Part shown: positions 36,154-49,977 of the stretch, piece by piece
Numbering within the stretch: the stretch's first letter is position 1
How the letters are laid out: every line of letters starts with the position of its first letter
NCBI RefSeq assembly: GCF_028453695.1
Contig: NC_135777.1
Span: 23,832,796 to 23,896,795, forward strand
Source of the DNA: Augochlora pura
Taxonomy: Eukaryota > Arthropoda > Insecta > Hymenoptera > Halictidae
Reading direction: 5' to 3'
DNA length: 64,000 nucleotides
Notes under the pieces: model-generated
Told to the model about the DNA's origin: nothing
What the model saw: the letters and a program-made list of their open reading frames with translations, nothing else
The model's database searches: none
Program-made: the position numbers and the translations under genes

Positions 36154-39100
36154 TCAGCCCTCGGACAAAATTTCAAGAAGAAGTCGCTTCAAACTGTCGA
36201 GACCGGTTAGGAAATTACAGTCCGGACCTTGATGCACTGTCGAATTCGAATTGCAAGCCATAGTCGTCGAGCCGTGAACAAAAGTTGTATGAGCAAAGTC
36301 GATCATTCTTACGTCGACGAGCGCCTCTTGAGATTTCTTTTTATTTTTAGTCCGATAATTACAAGATGCGTACCTACGAATAAAAATGATTGTTACAATT
36401 TGAATATACGATAGTTGAGTAATATAAGTTACTTATTAAAATGAAACGATTATTCGCATAGATATTCGGATCTTTCCTTTTGAAGAGTAGGCTGTTGTAT
36501 TTACATAGGGTACAGGAAGCTCAAGATTATGTAATACATATACCAGCTCTGACCTGTTTGAAATACTGTCGCGCTCGACCTCTTCCTCCGTTCTCTCCTC
36601 ATTCTCGTAAAGACGAAGAAGTCGATTTCCGTGTCTTTGTCTTTTTGGTCCGCTATCCGATCTAACTTCCGTGTCAGAACTAGTACCCTCTGCGATATCC
36701 GAACTTTGCTCGAAACAAAATTCGTCGTTCGAACTGCCATAAATCATCCACTGTTCGTATCTTGGAGTTTGAAGCACTGTGTCGATCAAGCTGTCGCTAG
36801 ATTCGTCGAAAACAGTCTCCTCGCTGCTATGATTATGAGTTCATGACATAAAAGTCATCATTATTAACAACGTTTCTCTGTTTACTTACTTGCGATGTAA
36901 TTGAATATGATGTAATTAGAATGATTAAAGTATACTACGGAGGTGCGTAAAAATATCATACTTTCGCGTTCTCGTTAGATCCAATTGTCCTCGAACTACT
37001 TTCGAGGAAGTACATACATGTATTTACTTTTTGCTGATAGTGTGATTTTGGACTAATGTTACGTGGAAATTTAGCATCAACATCGATCTGCACAGAAAGT
37101 TATTTCGAATATGCGAGCTGAAATGTCTACGCACCCCCTTTTGTTTAGATGCCACATGGTACAATGTATGACCTCTTACCATCTACTAACAACCCTTTAA
37201 CTGCCCAAACCGTAGCGCGGGCATGCAGGCCCTGCAGGTCACATATATATTCGAATAAAAGAAAACGTTTATATCTCTCTATACAGGATGCAAAGTAAAT
37301 GATGGGTTTCTGCAAATAAGGTTTTCTAATTTACAGTTGTACATCGTTGCGTGAAAATCACTCGAACGATCACGTGAAATTATCATCACAGAATGCTTTA
37401 TTCTTCGTTAACAACAATAATAAACTGATGCGGTACACATGCCTTATCTGCGTTTCCATTTACTTTCCCTTATTTCAATTACAAATCTTAATGTAATCTC
37501 GATGTATAGATTCGATGTAAAATTCATTTAAAAAACACGTTTCCTAATCTTAGGAAAGACATTATTATTAGTGTCTTTCATAAGGCGTTACGAAAATCAT
37601 TTCGTTTTTTACTATTCTCACGAGACGGTACGTGTGCTGTGCATTAAGCAGAAAGAAGACATTTAACGGAACAACTGTGTTCTAATACTCTTGTTTACTA
37701 TCTCTCTCTCTCTCTCTCGCTCCCTCTTTCACACATTCACTCCTTCTCTTCCATGAGAAATCCACCAATTACTAAACGTCTTGTATATATTTTGTTTGTT
37801 TCGTTGTGTCGTGTAAAAGTAAACTGTACTATTATTATCTAAACGGCTAATTGTTCTCAATTTATGGAGAAAATCAACTAGTCATTCATAACTGTGCACA
37901 GGATACGTGTTATATTTGAGTTCGTATTCACGTTATCGTCGAGTGTTTATGTTCATGTCCATGTGACTCGACTGCCCCGAATGATTTCAATGTCCCATTA
38001 AGCTCTTTCTCTCTCCTTAATTCATAAATGTTTGCACCCAGTAACTTTTTGTAGAGCTGTACTCTACGCATGAGCAACAGTATACCTACGAAAGGATTTT
38101 GAAATCCACCACTTTCAGCTCTGATCCTCCCCTACCAAGAAACTGATCGGGCTCGATTAGGGACTGGTATTGCCGCGCTTTATTATAGTTCGGCCGTAAT
38201 AAAGAGCAGTTTTCTAAAAAGTGACGGTACACAGAAATATACATGCTTAAACTAGGAAAACATCGCACTGTCAATTCATTAGTGTATTAACTTAAATATT
38301 ACGTATGAACTTACAAATTTAATGGTAATGTTTACAAATAATCATACGTGCGTGTCTCTCATTTTTTTTTCCGCGCAGATACGATACGTCTGGATTACCA
38401 CGCATCTATAAACATCTGTTAAGGCGACAGAGTAAGATACACGTAGTTACATGCAGCCGCAGTTGTAAACAAACAAGAAACCTTTCGAGTTCAATGAATA
38501 TTAATTCTCGCTAGTGAAACACTGTGAACCATGTGTGGAATCATAACATGATTCGTGATCCAATGATCAAAATTCCTCAATTGGTTTCTTATTTAATATC
38601 CGACGACCTAATTACACGTAAACATTCCGCTACTAGGCAGAAAGTACACATTGCTATGTTATTTGTAGCAGTGAACAGCTGATACCTGTTACAGATATGT
38701 GAAGATATATATATCTTACAAATTCATCGAGGCTGATAAAGATCTGTTCACGTTAGTACGCTAAAGTACTGAGGGTGCGATATTTCCTCTAAACCGATTT
38801 GTTAACAAAAAGCGTCTCAAATAAGCCGGTAATTGTTCTAAAATCATTGTAACAACTTTACTTTTTTTACCTTTCGTAATCAACCCTCCAATATTCTGAA
38901 GAATATTTCAAGGTACAATCTCTAAACATTCGGGTATATCGTTATGTTAATTTTCGAAATAAAATCTTCAATCAAAATTGAATTAAGGCAAAAGATAACA
39001 ATTGACAAATTAAAAATCTATGTTTACTAAATTCATATTTCATTAGTAATTGTTCTTGTTTTCGTACAAAATATCGGAGGATTAAACACATCGATTTAAA

Positions 39101-42000
39101 ATCTTATAAACGTTAACAAACGTACATGAATGCATGTAATCGTAAATTGTCGAATAAGAGAAAAATAATTAGATTCCTAGTGTTGTAATACATTAAGATT
39201 GGGGCATAAGTAAATCAGCAAATGGAAGGGCGAATGAACGACGGAACAGAGCAATAGAAGAAGGACTAAACGATTTTATAAAAACGTTTAAGGAGAGTAA
39301 ACACTTGATCTGCATTTTTAGTTTTTGCGAGATCGATATGGCAGCATCACAACGATAGGAATTTAATTGAGGTCGTTCTGTCCCGAGTCATGTAGATAAG
39401 TATATTTATGCGATAAGATCAGCAATGATATTGTTTGAAAAGTAACAAGTACTTTCGACTTGTTGATTGTCAAAGAGATGAAACTTTTAATGGAAGGGGA
39501 AGAGGGATTATTGATATGATGAAAGTGTTACATGTACACTGCTTCGTGATAAGCATATTATCTCCAATAGTTTTCAATTAATGATTTTTGTCTCGTGTTG
39601 AGTGTGTCGAATCGAAACAGTACGACCAATTGTTTGTTTTCTTTTTCTTTATCTGCAGAAAATTATTCACGAAGTCTACAATCGATCAGTAAACAAAATA
39701 AAAAATAGCTGATCACAAACCTTGCGGGGTAGAAAATAGCAGTATTTTTGGCCCCTCTTGCGGCTGCCTCGCCAAATCCTTTGTGTAAAGTTGCTTGACT
39801 AATTTCCTCCTGAATGGAGAGATTATAGTCTGTGGAACTGTTACTTGCGTCTGCATCATAGCATGTTTCTGAGCTATGAGCAACATCATCAACGAAACTA
39901 CAGTTGGTTGACTCTTCTTCTGTTTGTAATGTGGACGACGAATGATTCGAAAAATCATTTATGTGATATCCTTCATATACAACTAATAAGGAGCTAACAG
40001 AAGATTTAGAACAATTAGTTATAGCACTAGCTATTCTAATCATTTAAACTTAGCTATAGTTACCAGGAATAAAAACGATAGCTGCTTTGTCTTTCGATCG
40101 CACGTCGTAACTGATCCAACCGGGATACAACTTTTTCAATGACTACCGTCCTCAAACGGTAACCGTTATGGAAGAAGCTATACAATGCTGCCTTGAAACC
40201 TTCTTCGTTTAGTTCTCTACCCCAATATTTGTCTCGTTTGACATATTGATTGGCATCAGCTTGATACGCCTAGCATCATTTTTGTTTTTATTATACAAAG
40301 CCGATTGTTTTCTTTTTTATCTTACGAGCACTAAAGAATAGTGTACAAACTAACCTGCATTCCGCATAATCGAACGCCTAACGAGGCTGATGTGCTAGCA
40401 GCACATTTTGCAATCTGGTGGCTGCGTTTTTCGGCAGACGCATCATCACCATGCTGTCTGATACCCATTTTTAAATCTAATATACATGGATGTGTATATC
40501 GCGAAGTTATGTTCTCCAATAGAAGAAAATCTACATTTTCGTATAAAAGAGTTATATAATTATTTATAAGCAATAAAATGATAATTTTCTAATTACAATA
40601 ATTTGTTATTTGTATAGAATATAGTACATACACTGTCTGTTAGATGTGTTATCCAAATGCACTCCTGGCCTTGGTATTCCCATTAAAGTGTTATCTCGAT
40701 GAATTTTCATTCTAAAAGGAGAATAAAAGAAAACCCAGTGGTCAAGTACTTGTGCTGTGATATAAAAAATTATTTAGATATTCCATATGTTCAAATATAA
40801 TCCAATAATAATTTACAACATTATACCTAAGAACATCATCTCTCTTCCTCTTTGTTGAACTATGTCCTTGTCTACTGTCCTGTTCTCTAAAGCTGGGACT
40901 GTATCGTTTCTCTAATTTAACTTCTTCACTATTGGAAGCTTGCATAACACCTTCAAAAACAGTATAGTCACAAAATATAGTATCTGCATTACTTTGCTAA
41001 CACTTTACACAGTGCAGTTATATTATAATAATTTGAAGGTACAACTCATAATATTAAGAAATTCAATTGCTATATCAATCTACTATTAATGACACATACT
41101 AAAGAGTATGTTTAGAAAACAAAGTTTTATTAACTAAATTAATACGTTAATTAATACTTAATACATTAAATAATCTAAGACATCTGTGAAATAACATGTG
41201 AAATATAAAACACAAATAATATAAATGTTGAATAATTTCTGAAAACTTGTAACTTGAAATAAATAATAAAGGATAAGAAAGAATTAAAAAAGGCAGTAAA
41301 AAGTGCATAAGTAATAGTTATGAATGGACTTACCTTTAAATTTTGGGACAAAGATTTGTATATCTTGTGGAATGTTTTGATAAAAATCAAGTTCTCTACA
41401 ATTCAGTGGTTTGCAAATAGTATTCTGGTTAAGTAAGAGCAATCTTGTATGTCCACCGACCTATAAAGAAATATAAATATTTTAAAGAATGAATAAATAT
41501 TACAAAATAATTTGTTTCCTTCTAAAATGTTATTAACAATGTATAATAATGTATTTGAGAAAGGTGAAAGGTATAATTATGTACGTATATGTCCACTTCT
41601 GAAAAGAAAACACATCCATAAATTTTACTTTTATGACATGCATATCCTCCTTTCTTGGAAATACAATAACAGTAAAAACTTAGTCACGAGGTATATTTAA
41701 ACGCTCGCGTACGTATTCGCATCGTTGCTAATTGCAATTCGATCGAATGATGACTAGAACAGTCTCGATCACGGCAAGAAAACATTAAATACTGTAACTG
41801 TAAAGGAATGATGAAAATCTGGGGCATAATTTCGTTCGGACAATGGCGCAGGAAACACGGACACGACTCACCTGATTCGAGAGTGGTAACAGCGCGACTT
41901 CTTCGTCATTCTCCTGAAGAAAGGAGGAAGAACTGTTTGTTGTGTTATGGCACTGTGATTTAGTCTCTCCCATGCCCCAGACACCTGACAAATATACCAT
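36154..42000 (-). CDS. IP6K: Inositol hexakisphosphate kinase
   Basis: Nine coding exons: 42000-41872, 41460-41334, 40950-40827, 40711-40632, 40530-40355, 40269-40064, 39993-39721, 36826-36554, 36373-36154; 535 aa. Family landmarks: LSNQVGGHTRLLLLNQNTIC near residue 45, the catalytic PxxxDxKxG motif as PCILDLKMG (about 169-177) followed by RQHGDDASAEKR, KYWGRELNEEGF, the SLL motif in YSCSLLVVYEG (about 280), and VDVRMIDFAHTTF near 486 with the metal-binding Asp. It phosphorylates InsP6 to the pyrophosphate 5-InsP7, in cytoplasm and nucleus. The Ser/Glu-rich insert (about 290-460) is spread over two exons separated by a 2.9-kb intron. The penultimate exon ends at AACAG|GTCAGA; the frame stays open past that donor, so its choice rests on phase. 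ATG 42000 follows an in-frame TAA. Confidence 0.94.
36827..39720 (-). other. Large IP6K intron 7
   Basis: A 2.9-kb intron with no coding frame of note. It contains a short TC microsatellite at 37701-37718 and a GC-rich near-palindrome (TGCAGGCCCTGCA) near 37224. Neither has an assigned function. Confidence 0.6.
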
Positions 42001-43136
42001 AACCGCTTACTGTAGTCTAATAAACGAGATTCGAAGCGAGACGAGCGAATTACAAGGTTTCTGTTTCTCTGTTTCCCAATACGTTTCGCATCCATTTAAC
42101 GTCGACGAACAATTTCATCCACTCATTGTTTGTAGGCGTTCTACCATGCGACGAGCAACGTAGAATTTTCAAAGGTATATGGAAAGATGATCTCGTTATG
42201 TTTAAAATGCTTTTCTCACAATTAGACACTTTTACACGATCAACAATATGCAGTGCAGGACGTCAGGATATCATCGGATCAGCTGTCTGCAACGGCTGGG
42301 ATGCAAATTCTTGCACCGAAAGGCATGCGTGGAAGTTAAGGAAATTCGAGAGAATTACGACATCTGGTGTCGACTCAAGAACTAAAATGTAAATGGAAAC
42401 GGGGACCTTCGTTGAAGATCGAAGAATTAAAACGTACGTTGTATGTTCATTTTCCAAAATATATACAGAAAATCGATTTCCAATTGTTCTATTTTACTGC
42501 GTCGGCAACTTAAAAATCATTTGAGAACGTAGCCGATTTAGAAGCGTTTATCGACGATTGGAATATGTAAATATGTACTATGTACAATGTTACATATTTA
42601 ATCCAGTCTTATCATCGGATTACCAAAGTAGATTAATCAGAATGAAGGGATTTCATCTTGAACCTCCATGCTAAGGCATTTAAATCAACGTTACATATTC
42701 CAAATTGTTGATAGAAATTAAAACATATACATGCGTGTAATTAACAGCATCTAAAAGAACGAGATTTATGTAACTTGATAACATATGGTCCAAGTATGGG
42801 TATAATAAAATATAGATTATAGATGCGCCTATATGCGACGAATCACAGGATCTTCTTGGTTTAATACTTTCGCTGCGAGAGTGCTCTCTAATCGCTAGCG
42901 GTGTAGTACTGTTTAAATTTCCCTATTCAAATTTGGAAACTTTCACGCGATATTGTTGGCTATAGCTTCTTCCGTCAAACACGGAAAAGATGCAGTCGCC
43001 ATTTTGCATTATCGGTTTTTATGTGTGTGTGTGTGGTGCAGCTAGTTGCCACTTCAATTCATATTACGTAGATGTAAAACGTTATTAATTGGCATATTTT
43101 TGCTGATCTTAAATTGTTGAAAGCCGTCAAGACAGA
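42001..43136. promoter_or_regulatory. Divergent promoter region of IP6K and BuGZ
   Basis: 1.1 kb between head-to-head start codons. It should carry both promoters and 5' UTRs. GCCATTTT, a YY1-type core, is at 42998-43005, followed by a short TG repeat at about 43020-43036. No extra gene was recognised. Confidence 0.5.
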
Positions 43137-46100
43137 ATGGGACGCAAAAAGAAGAAGCAATCGAGGCCCTGGTGTTGGTATCCTTTTCCAAAACACCCTT
43201 CTTTGGGGGATACTTTACGTAACTGTATTTTTAGAACATAAATCACGGTCATTATTTCTGTTATTTTATCATAGTTTGATTAAAAATACCTTCGTGTCGT
43301 AGTAAGTTTTACATTGTTCATAGTTGCCGTATCTTATTTTAGAGGTGAAAATCGTTATTGTGTTACAGAGTATTTTTTTAACCGCGATAAATGTATTGGA
43401 AGAGTTAGAATGACTGATTCTTTAAGAAATCAATATTTCGTTAGTAACTATACTTAACTGTAATTTGTATGCTATTATCACAGATTTTTATATATAAATT
43501 ACGGTTCTTTAACCCAACCACTTATGTTCATGCAATATATTTTCATTCTTTTAAAAGCATCTATAATTCTAAAATCTTCAAACAGATACTAATATTATTT
43601 AATAACGCATCAAAATATTAAATTATTAGTATTATTATCAGTTGGACTTTTTTTAACATTTCTCAAACAATTTTAGCAAGACTAATAGTACTATATATCG
43701 ATGTTATAAATATCTTTATAATGTTTACACAGTAGAATATTTTAGATATAGTTTCTACTAACACCAGAATTGAATAAAGATGCTGTTAATTTAGATAGCC
43801 AGATATGAAGACTTAAGTTCACAGAAAATTATATCAAAAACGTTATTTTTTTTTTAAATATTTTAACAACAACTTTATATAATTTCTTTTGGTTACTCAA
43901 ATAATTTTTACTTGTTTATAATCATGATACTATTAGCATTTTGATGTGTTATAATTGATTTTCCTCGAATTAAAAAGAAATTTCGGTTTCATTAAAGTTT
44001 TCAATGTTAACATACTCGAAAATTATATCTTAGAATTGAAATTCAATACTCCATTGATACTTATATATATATGTTATCTTGTGTACAATTTGGATTCATG
44101 TTTTAACCAAGATAAATTTTGATAGTGGTATCATATATTGCTACTCTTTTTTTCAAAATCTTTCCCATACAATTCTGCTTGTGTAAATGATGTAAGTTAA
44201 AGTTATTTATTTATCAAATATAACAATAATCATAAAATAAAATATTCTAGAATTTCTAGTTAAATTATGTAAGCTTCCTTAACAAGTTGCTGTAGGTATT
44301 GTAATCGAGAATTTGAAGATGAGAAAATTCTGATACAACACCAAAAAGCAAAACATTTCAAGTGTCATATTTGTCATAAAAAACTTTATACGGGACCAGG
44401 ACTCAGTATACATTGTATGCAGGTAATAAACTTTTTAACTATGAAATAAGTTTATAGTAAAATTAAAGCTGGAAAGTAATTGTTACTTTAATTCCTTTTA
44501 GGTGCACAAAGAAGCAATAGATAAGGTTCCAAATTCATTGCCCAATCGTAGTAATATTGAAATAGAAATTTATGGTATGGAAGGCATACCACCGAGCGAT
44601 GCGAAAGAACATGAAAGGCAAAGAAATGGAGGCAGGCCCGGTTCACCAAGCTCTGGCGAAGATGAACCTGTCAGGAAAAAGACAAAACCAGAGGGTTTAT
44701 TGGGTTCTGCACCAGGAGCAATGCCCACAGGTTCAAATATGATGCCAGGTGTAATGCCAGGTATGGCAGCTCATCCTGGTATGCCACCAATGGGCCAGTT
44801 CCCACCACCCATGCACCATATGATGGGACCTATGGGTCCTGTAGGTCCACCTTTCATGGGACCTGGGTATGTATATTTTTTTTCTTTCAAAAGCAGACAA
44901 CGTGAAAGAAGAATAACTTTTGTGATATTAATTTAATACAAGTTAGGTAAATACACATTTAATGTTTTAAGAAAAAATATGTACCGTTAGCAGGGAAAAG
45001 AGATGTAAAAACGAAATAATTAGTTCTATTTTCTTTTTTGTAGTATGATGCCTGGTATGCCAAACATGCCTCCAGGTATACAACCGCCGGTGTCAGGTGC
45101 ATCTATTCCACCGTCTCGCCCATTATTTCCAAGTGCTGCAGCTGTTTCAACGGCTGCGTCCACAGCTGTGACTTCTCCTTTGGGCACAGATTTCAAACCA
45201 ATTACATCAGTAGCTGGTGGATCGATAGGACCAGTTAAACCAACATTCCCTGCTTACAGTAATGCTGATAGTAATACCACCACTAGTAATAATATTGGAA
45301 ATGATCAAAAAGTAAATCTTATAGCAACTACTAGTGCTGCCATTAAAATCATTCATCCACCAGAGGATCTAAGTCTAGTGAGTTGACAAGTAACTACTAA
45401 CTCTATCGCAGCCGGTGATTCCAATGCAAAGCTTTAATTGAATGCCACTTACTATTATTTTCATGAATTTATAATTACATGCTACATGATCCGTGTGTTT
45501 TTAACATGTTGAGAAAGGCTTATTTGACTGCGTCAACGGCTGTAAAACAGTTATCATGTCACATATTTAATATAAGAGGTAACTAACGAAATATTCTATA
45601 TTTTAGGAAGAAATTAGAGCAAGACTTCCGAAATATCAACGGCGGCAAAGTGAGGAAGCGCGCAATGCACAGGCTGAAGCTAATCAGCAAGTAGCCGCAT
45701 TACAACAACAGCAACAACAGCAGCAGCAACAGCAACAACAACAACAAGCAGCTGCAGCTGCTAACGCAGCTGCTGCGTTTCAGGATCAGCAACAGAGGCA
45801 ACAGGCAGCGTTAAATGCTCTTCAACAACAACAGAGATTTCAGAGACCTCCACAAGCGGTTATGGTTCCTGCATCAGCAGCAATGCCTGTTAGCTCTGTC
45901 GCTTTGATGGCACCGCTCATGCGACCTACTATGACCTTAGCTGCACCCACTCTGATTCATGGAGGTAACATGATGCGACCGCCCCCCATGGGCCTGCCAC
46001 CAGGTAAGTCTTTATAATTTTATGTCTTTATTCCCATTCCGATAAGGGTATTCCATCATGATCCGTTTACGAGTATAAGTGTTTAAATCGCTCAAACACT

Positions 46101-49100
46101 TTTACAGTATTTCAATTCCAAACAATCTAGAGCATTTTAAAAAATGTTTGTCAATCACACGGTCTTAACATTTATTTTCCTATTTGAGCAAAACAGGAAG
46201 AGTAGGATTTTAAAATTGAAGTGCCAAAATTAGGTAACGTTTTATACATACATTGCATATTATTACTCCTCGATTGTAACAGTATAATAATTTCGTTGGA
46301 TCTAATGTAAAGAGACTTGAATGTTTCCAAATGAAACAAATATTTTTCTAACGGTAATTACATCCGAAAGCTTGAACTTTTATATGATTCATTTATTGTA
46401 AATATAGTTTTATCATTGAGACAAAAAATGTTTTCATCTGACATTCATAGTATACTATACCTTTGCACTTCATCCGTTCACTGAGCAACCCTTGCCCATT
46501 CCTATGGCAATAAAATTAGGCTTGTCCAATGGCTAGTCATAAGTTATATGAATGGCTGTGAGTGATAGAGAAATACTTTATAAAAAGATCAGTCTCCCAT
46601 GTGGCCCATAAAAGATATTCAGATCTCAGAAAACTGTGTGAAGAGAGAAAGGGAAAGAGGAGAGTATGACTGTTCAGATACTAGCACGCTCAGGATTCAC
46701 CTGTATGCCAGAATTTGTGACAGCGTGTTTTGTACGTTTATGCTTTAACGGTGCGTTTCCAGGGTGCCCAGTCACTCCTTGGTGAGTGTCGAACGAACCC
46801 AGTCTGGTTACTAAAACTGTGTTTTATACAAGCGCAACAAGGTTGGTCCTTAGCAATTAGCATGCGGTGACGTGGCCTATATATACATATATATATAGCC
46901 ATATATGTGTATATATTTATATAATATATAGATAAATATATAATGTATATATATATACACATCGTTATATTTATTATTATTCTTATTAATTATTAATTAC
47001 TGTTATTATTATTATGATTATGATTATTATTATCATCATTGTCACATTAATACACCTATTTATATATATATATAAATTTCTGTATATTTATATTATTGTC
47101 ACTGGGCAGGTGGGTCGAGCGGCCAACGATATTGCATCTGTTCTGATTCCTTCAACGCCGGACAGCCACACTTTGATTTTGGACACATCACGACCCTTTG
47201 GACGTGAAATGCCTCCTCTCGAAACTAGAGTACTCGGTACCAGAAGCACGATTACGCTAGATTTATATATTTTTTTATGATCGCGAAACATATATAATAT
47301 GCCTGCTTTTCAATTTGCAATACATAATTCGCGATTCTTCCATGTGACGTAGGTATACGTATATATACACATACTATACGTATATATATACATATATGTA
47401 TATGTACATTTACATACACTTCTATATATTTATATATATGTGTGTAGTTATTTATATGTATGTATATGTACAAAATTTGTTCTCTTAATCGATAAAACCA
47501 CTTACTATGAAATTAATTCGATTTTCGGCCGCTCGGCTGGTTCATCGTACATATAATTTTTTTTTTACTTTTTTGTTTCATTAGCTTCTTTACACACTGT
47601 CTCTCCACTAAACCATATTTTTCTTATGATACACTCGCCATTACCTTGCCAAAAGTGTTATCATCCTGTTTCTTCGTATTACTTATATAGCTTGAAATCC
47701 TGGTGTTGTGATACAAGTAGTGAGAAACCGCTTTTTGGGCACGGTACTGACAGTCGTTCGAAGTTATCATTTTGGAAGACCATGCATCGTTCCGGTAATA
47801 ATAGAGCTGCCCCTTCCTTCTTTATATCGGAAATTACTGATGCAAACGTACGTTTGCCTTTTCTGTTTTAATTACTAGAGTTGTTAAATGCAGCAATGTA
47901 TTCAGTCCTTACAATTTTGAACTTCTTTTAACGAGTTTCATACACCAAAATAAAAAAATCAGAGTTAAAAAAATTGACTCAGAAGTCGATAGAACTGGAA
48001 AACGACATTAATTAAAAGTTCTTTAAAAAATAATAATCAATATTTTGAAAAAGAAAAATAATAAACGCATTCGCTTGAAACTTAGCGCAATTATTTTTAA
48101 TAGATTTTTTGTTATTTTGTTACTACTATTGTCGTTTTAATGGAATTTAGCAGACAGAATCTGTGTATGAGACTTTTTAAAGTAGTTGGATGTATTTCAT
48201 AGAAAACTGTTGGCGCATAAAATTAAATTACTAAAAGAAGGAAGAGGTAAGGGTTTATTTTCCGTTGCCGTTGTCCTTATTGCGGTATACATCGTAACGT
48301 TAAGGGAAACTTGCAACAAGAACGTATGCAACGTATTTTCCTCACACCATAGAGCAACTTTTATGTCATAGGAGTAATTCCAAAGTAATCGAGTCAGTTT
48401 ACGGTAAACAATCTTCACTTAGCCCAAAACGTTTGCCTAGACGTATTATAACAGTAATAATTAATTTGCCTCACACATATAACACTGAGGGTATCCACTT
48501 TAATACTGATAAAGGAGGGAAATAACAATTATAATCGAAATTCTCTTTAATCTATCGTGTCTGTTATCGCTACCAGTCTGTGAAGTAACGATGTCAGAAG
48601 AAGGTTTAAACGAATTCATTTCCACAATTATTGAAATTTCACAACGTCATCAGATTTGCCCACGGAACCAGAATATGCATAAAAACGACAGATCTAACGA
48701 TATTTCCGGCTTGTGTTGTACTCTTTTTTATTCCTCGAAAGAGTTTTTGGAGAAGTGTTTAGGAAGATCGGCTGGCAGCCGAGCGATTCGCTCTCGGATC
48801 ATGAGAAAAACTTATACATATTATATCTCGAATGAGTTTCTTTTCTTTGTATGGTGTGAGGTTTTGTGTGGTATATCACATTTTGTCCGTTTGTTGTGAT
48901 CTGTATTGCATATGCGGCACACTGCATGCTAAGCTCAATACCTTAAATAGTTTGGCAATTCGCATTGATAAAGTTGCTAGATAGACGTAGGTGGGCTGCT
49001 AATAATAAACCCTTGCGGGTGTATACTGTAGACCTAGGAAAACTCGAGTCTCTATCATTACATCGTTATAAAAGAAAGAGCACAACCTTCCAGCAGATAC

Positions 49101-49977
49101 AACATGTGCTCGTTTCAAAAAGGTTTGACTTCATTCTGGATATACATTATACTTTTCATTTCCTGTTCTATTGCCTTTCTTTTTTCTATTTTTACTTATT
49201 TATGTGTAGGTACATCGTGTAAAATTTCTGTTATTTTTTATTGTCTATTTCAATCACCTGTCACTTACTTAAAACGAGTAGACGAACGGAATAGCATAGA
49301 GGACCGTTCGTTTGATTCCTTGGTTTCTCGAGTTAAAGGGAACACCTAGCTTTTAATATTTTTATTTCTGAAAATTTCCATCGGTCGGCTGTCAGGCAAC
49401 TTCCCGTTTAGTAGAATAATAAAACCACACTTTGGATCAATTTCCGGAATGCAAAATTTTTGCATCACGTTCTCACGTATCTTTTTCTAATCCCGTAACT
49501 CTTGTATACTCGTCCATTCGTGGTATCCAATTGAAAAAAGGGTGGGTTCGGGTCGGGTGAGGATACATGATTCTCGTGAAACGAGAAAAAAAAAAACAAG
49601 AAGACAAAGAGAACAAAAAGGAGAGTATTTTATGCATTCGAAATACACGTACACACACACAGAGTTTTATTTGTTTATGTTTTAACTATCATTCTTTGCG
49701 ACGTAAGTATATATATATATATATATGAAGACTATATATAAATTGGTAAAAAAAATATCAAATGAGAGTAATTTAAAAGAAAAAAAAAGCAAAATACAAA
49801 CAATGGATGGAGCGGGAGGGAAAATGTTATGCGGATGTACTTATTTATGATGCATTGTGATTTGCAGGTATGATAGGAGCGTTACCACCGGGCGCAATGC
49901 ACCCTGCATTTGCAGCCCCAATGGGTTTCCCTGGTGCGCCCATGTTGGCTCCGATGATGCACCCACGCTTCAGATGA
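43137..49977 (+). CDS. ZNF207: BuGZ/ZNF207 spindle-assembly zinc-finger protein
   Basis: Six exons: 43137-43177, 44296-44422, 44502-44866, 45044-45377, 45607-46003, 49868-49977; 457 aa. It starts MGRKKKKQSRPWCWYCNREF with two N-terminal C2H2 fingers (about 12-60). A GMEG..PPSD segment follows, then a Pro/Met/Gly-rich low-complexity region (about 95-195). The GLEBS motif IIHPPEDLSLEEIRARLPKYQ lies near 278-300 and spans an exon junction. After it come a polyglutamine/alanine tract and a Met/Pro-rich C-terminus ending HPRFR. In animals BuGZ binds and stabilises the checkpoint protein Bub3 through GLEBS, and its low-complexity part forms condensates that concentrate tubulin and Aurora A on spindles. 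The last intron is 3.9 kb and holds a GC-rich exon-like island. Confidence 0.94.
45703..45769 (+). repeat. CAA/CAG tract encoding polyglutamine then alanine in BuGZ
   Basis: An in-frame run of mixed CAA and CAG codons gives about 15 glutamines, then GCA/GCT alanine codons. Mixed codons make it less slippage-prone than a pure CAG run, but length variation between individuals is likely. Confidence 0.85.
46004..49867 (+). other. BuGZ intron 5
   Basis: A 3.9-kb intron, mostly AT-rich, with TA/TATG microsatellites (about 46877-47100, 47350-47470, 49705-49726). It includes two GC-richer islands, at 46700-46875 and 47103-47262; the second looks like an exon and is discussed in the findings. The remaining open frames are short and not recognised. 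Confidence 0.6.
46877..46961. repeat. TA-rich microsatellite tract
   Basis: Imperfect (TA)n sequence within BuGZ intron 5, continuing as AT-rich simple sequence to about 47090 apart from an ATT-rich part. Confidence 0.8.

Noticed and set aside
36436..36553. Extension of the IP6K penultimate exon past 36554
   Set aside because: The frame stays open beyond the chosen donor, but the GT sites examined there are phase 0 and would join to a stop in the last exon. Only AACAG|GTCAGA gives a continuous frame into VDVRMIDFAHTTF.
37197..37245. TTAACTGCCC beside a GC-rich palindrome in IP6K intron 7, similar to TTAACTGCC near 10559
   Set aside because: No matching inverted end was found nearby at either site, so an element cannot be defined.
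40742..40765. Minus-strand TATCACAGC, the miR-2 family seed
   Set aside because: Only the seed matches, the following bases differ from the family, and no hairpin is formed within the IP6K intron.
46780..46830. tRNA T-loop-like GGTTCGTTCGA on the minus strand
   Set aside because: No acceptor stem or anticodon arm can be drawn at the right spacing.
47960..47990. AAATTGACTC, resembling the 5' end of miR-929
   Set aside because: The match stops after ten bases and the flanks do not form a precursor-like stem.
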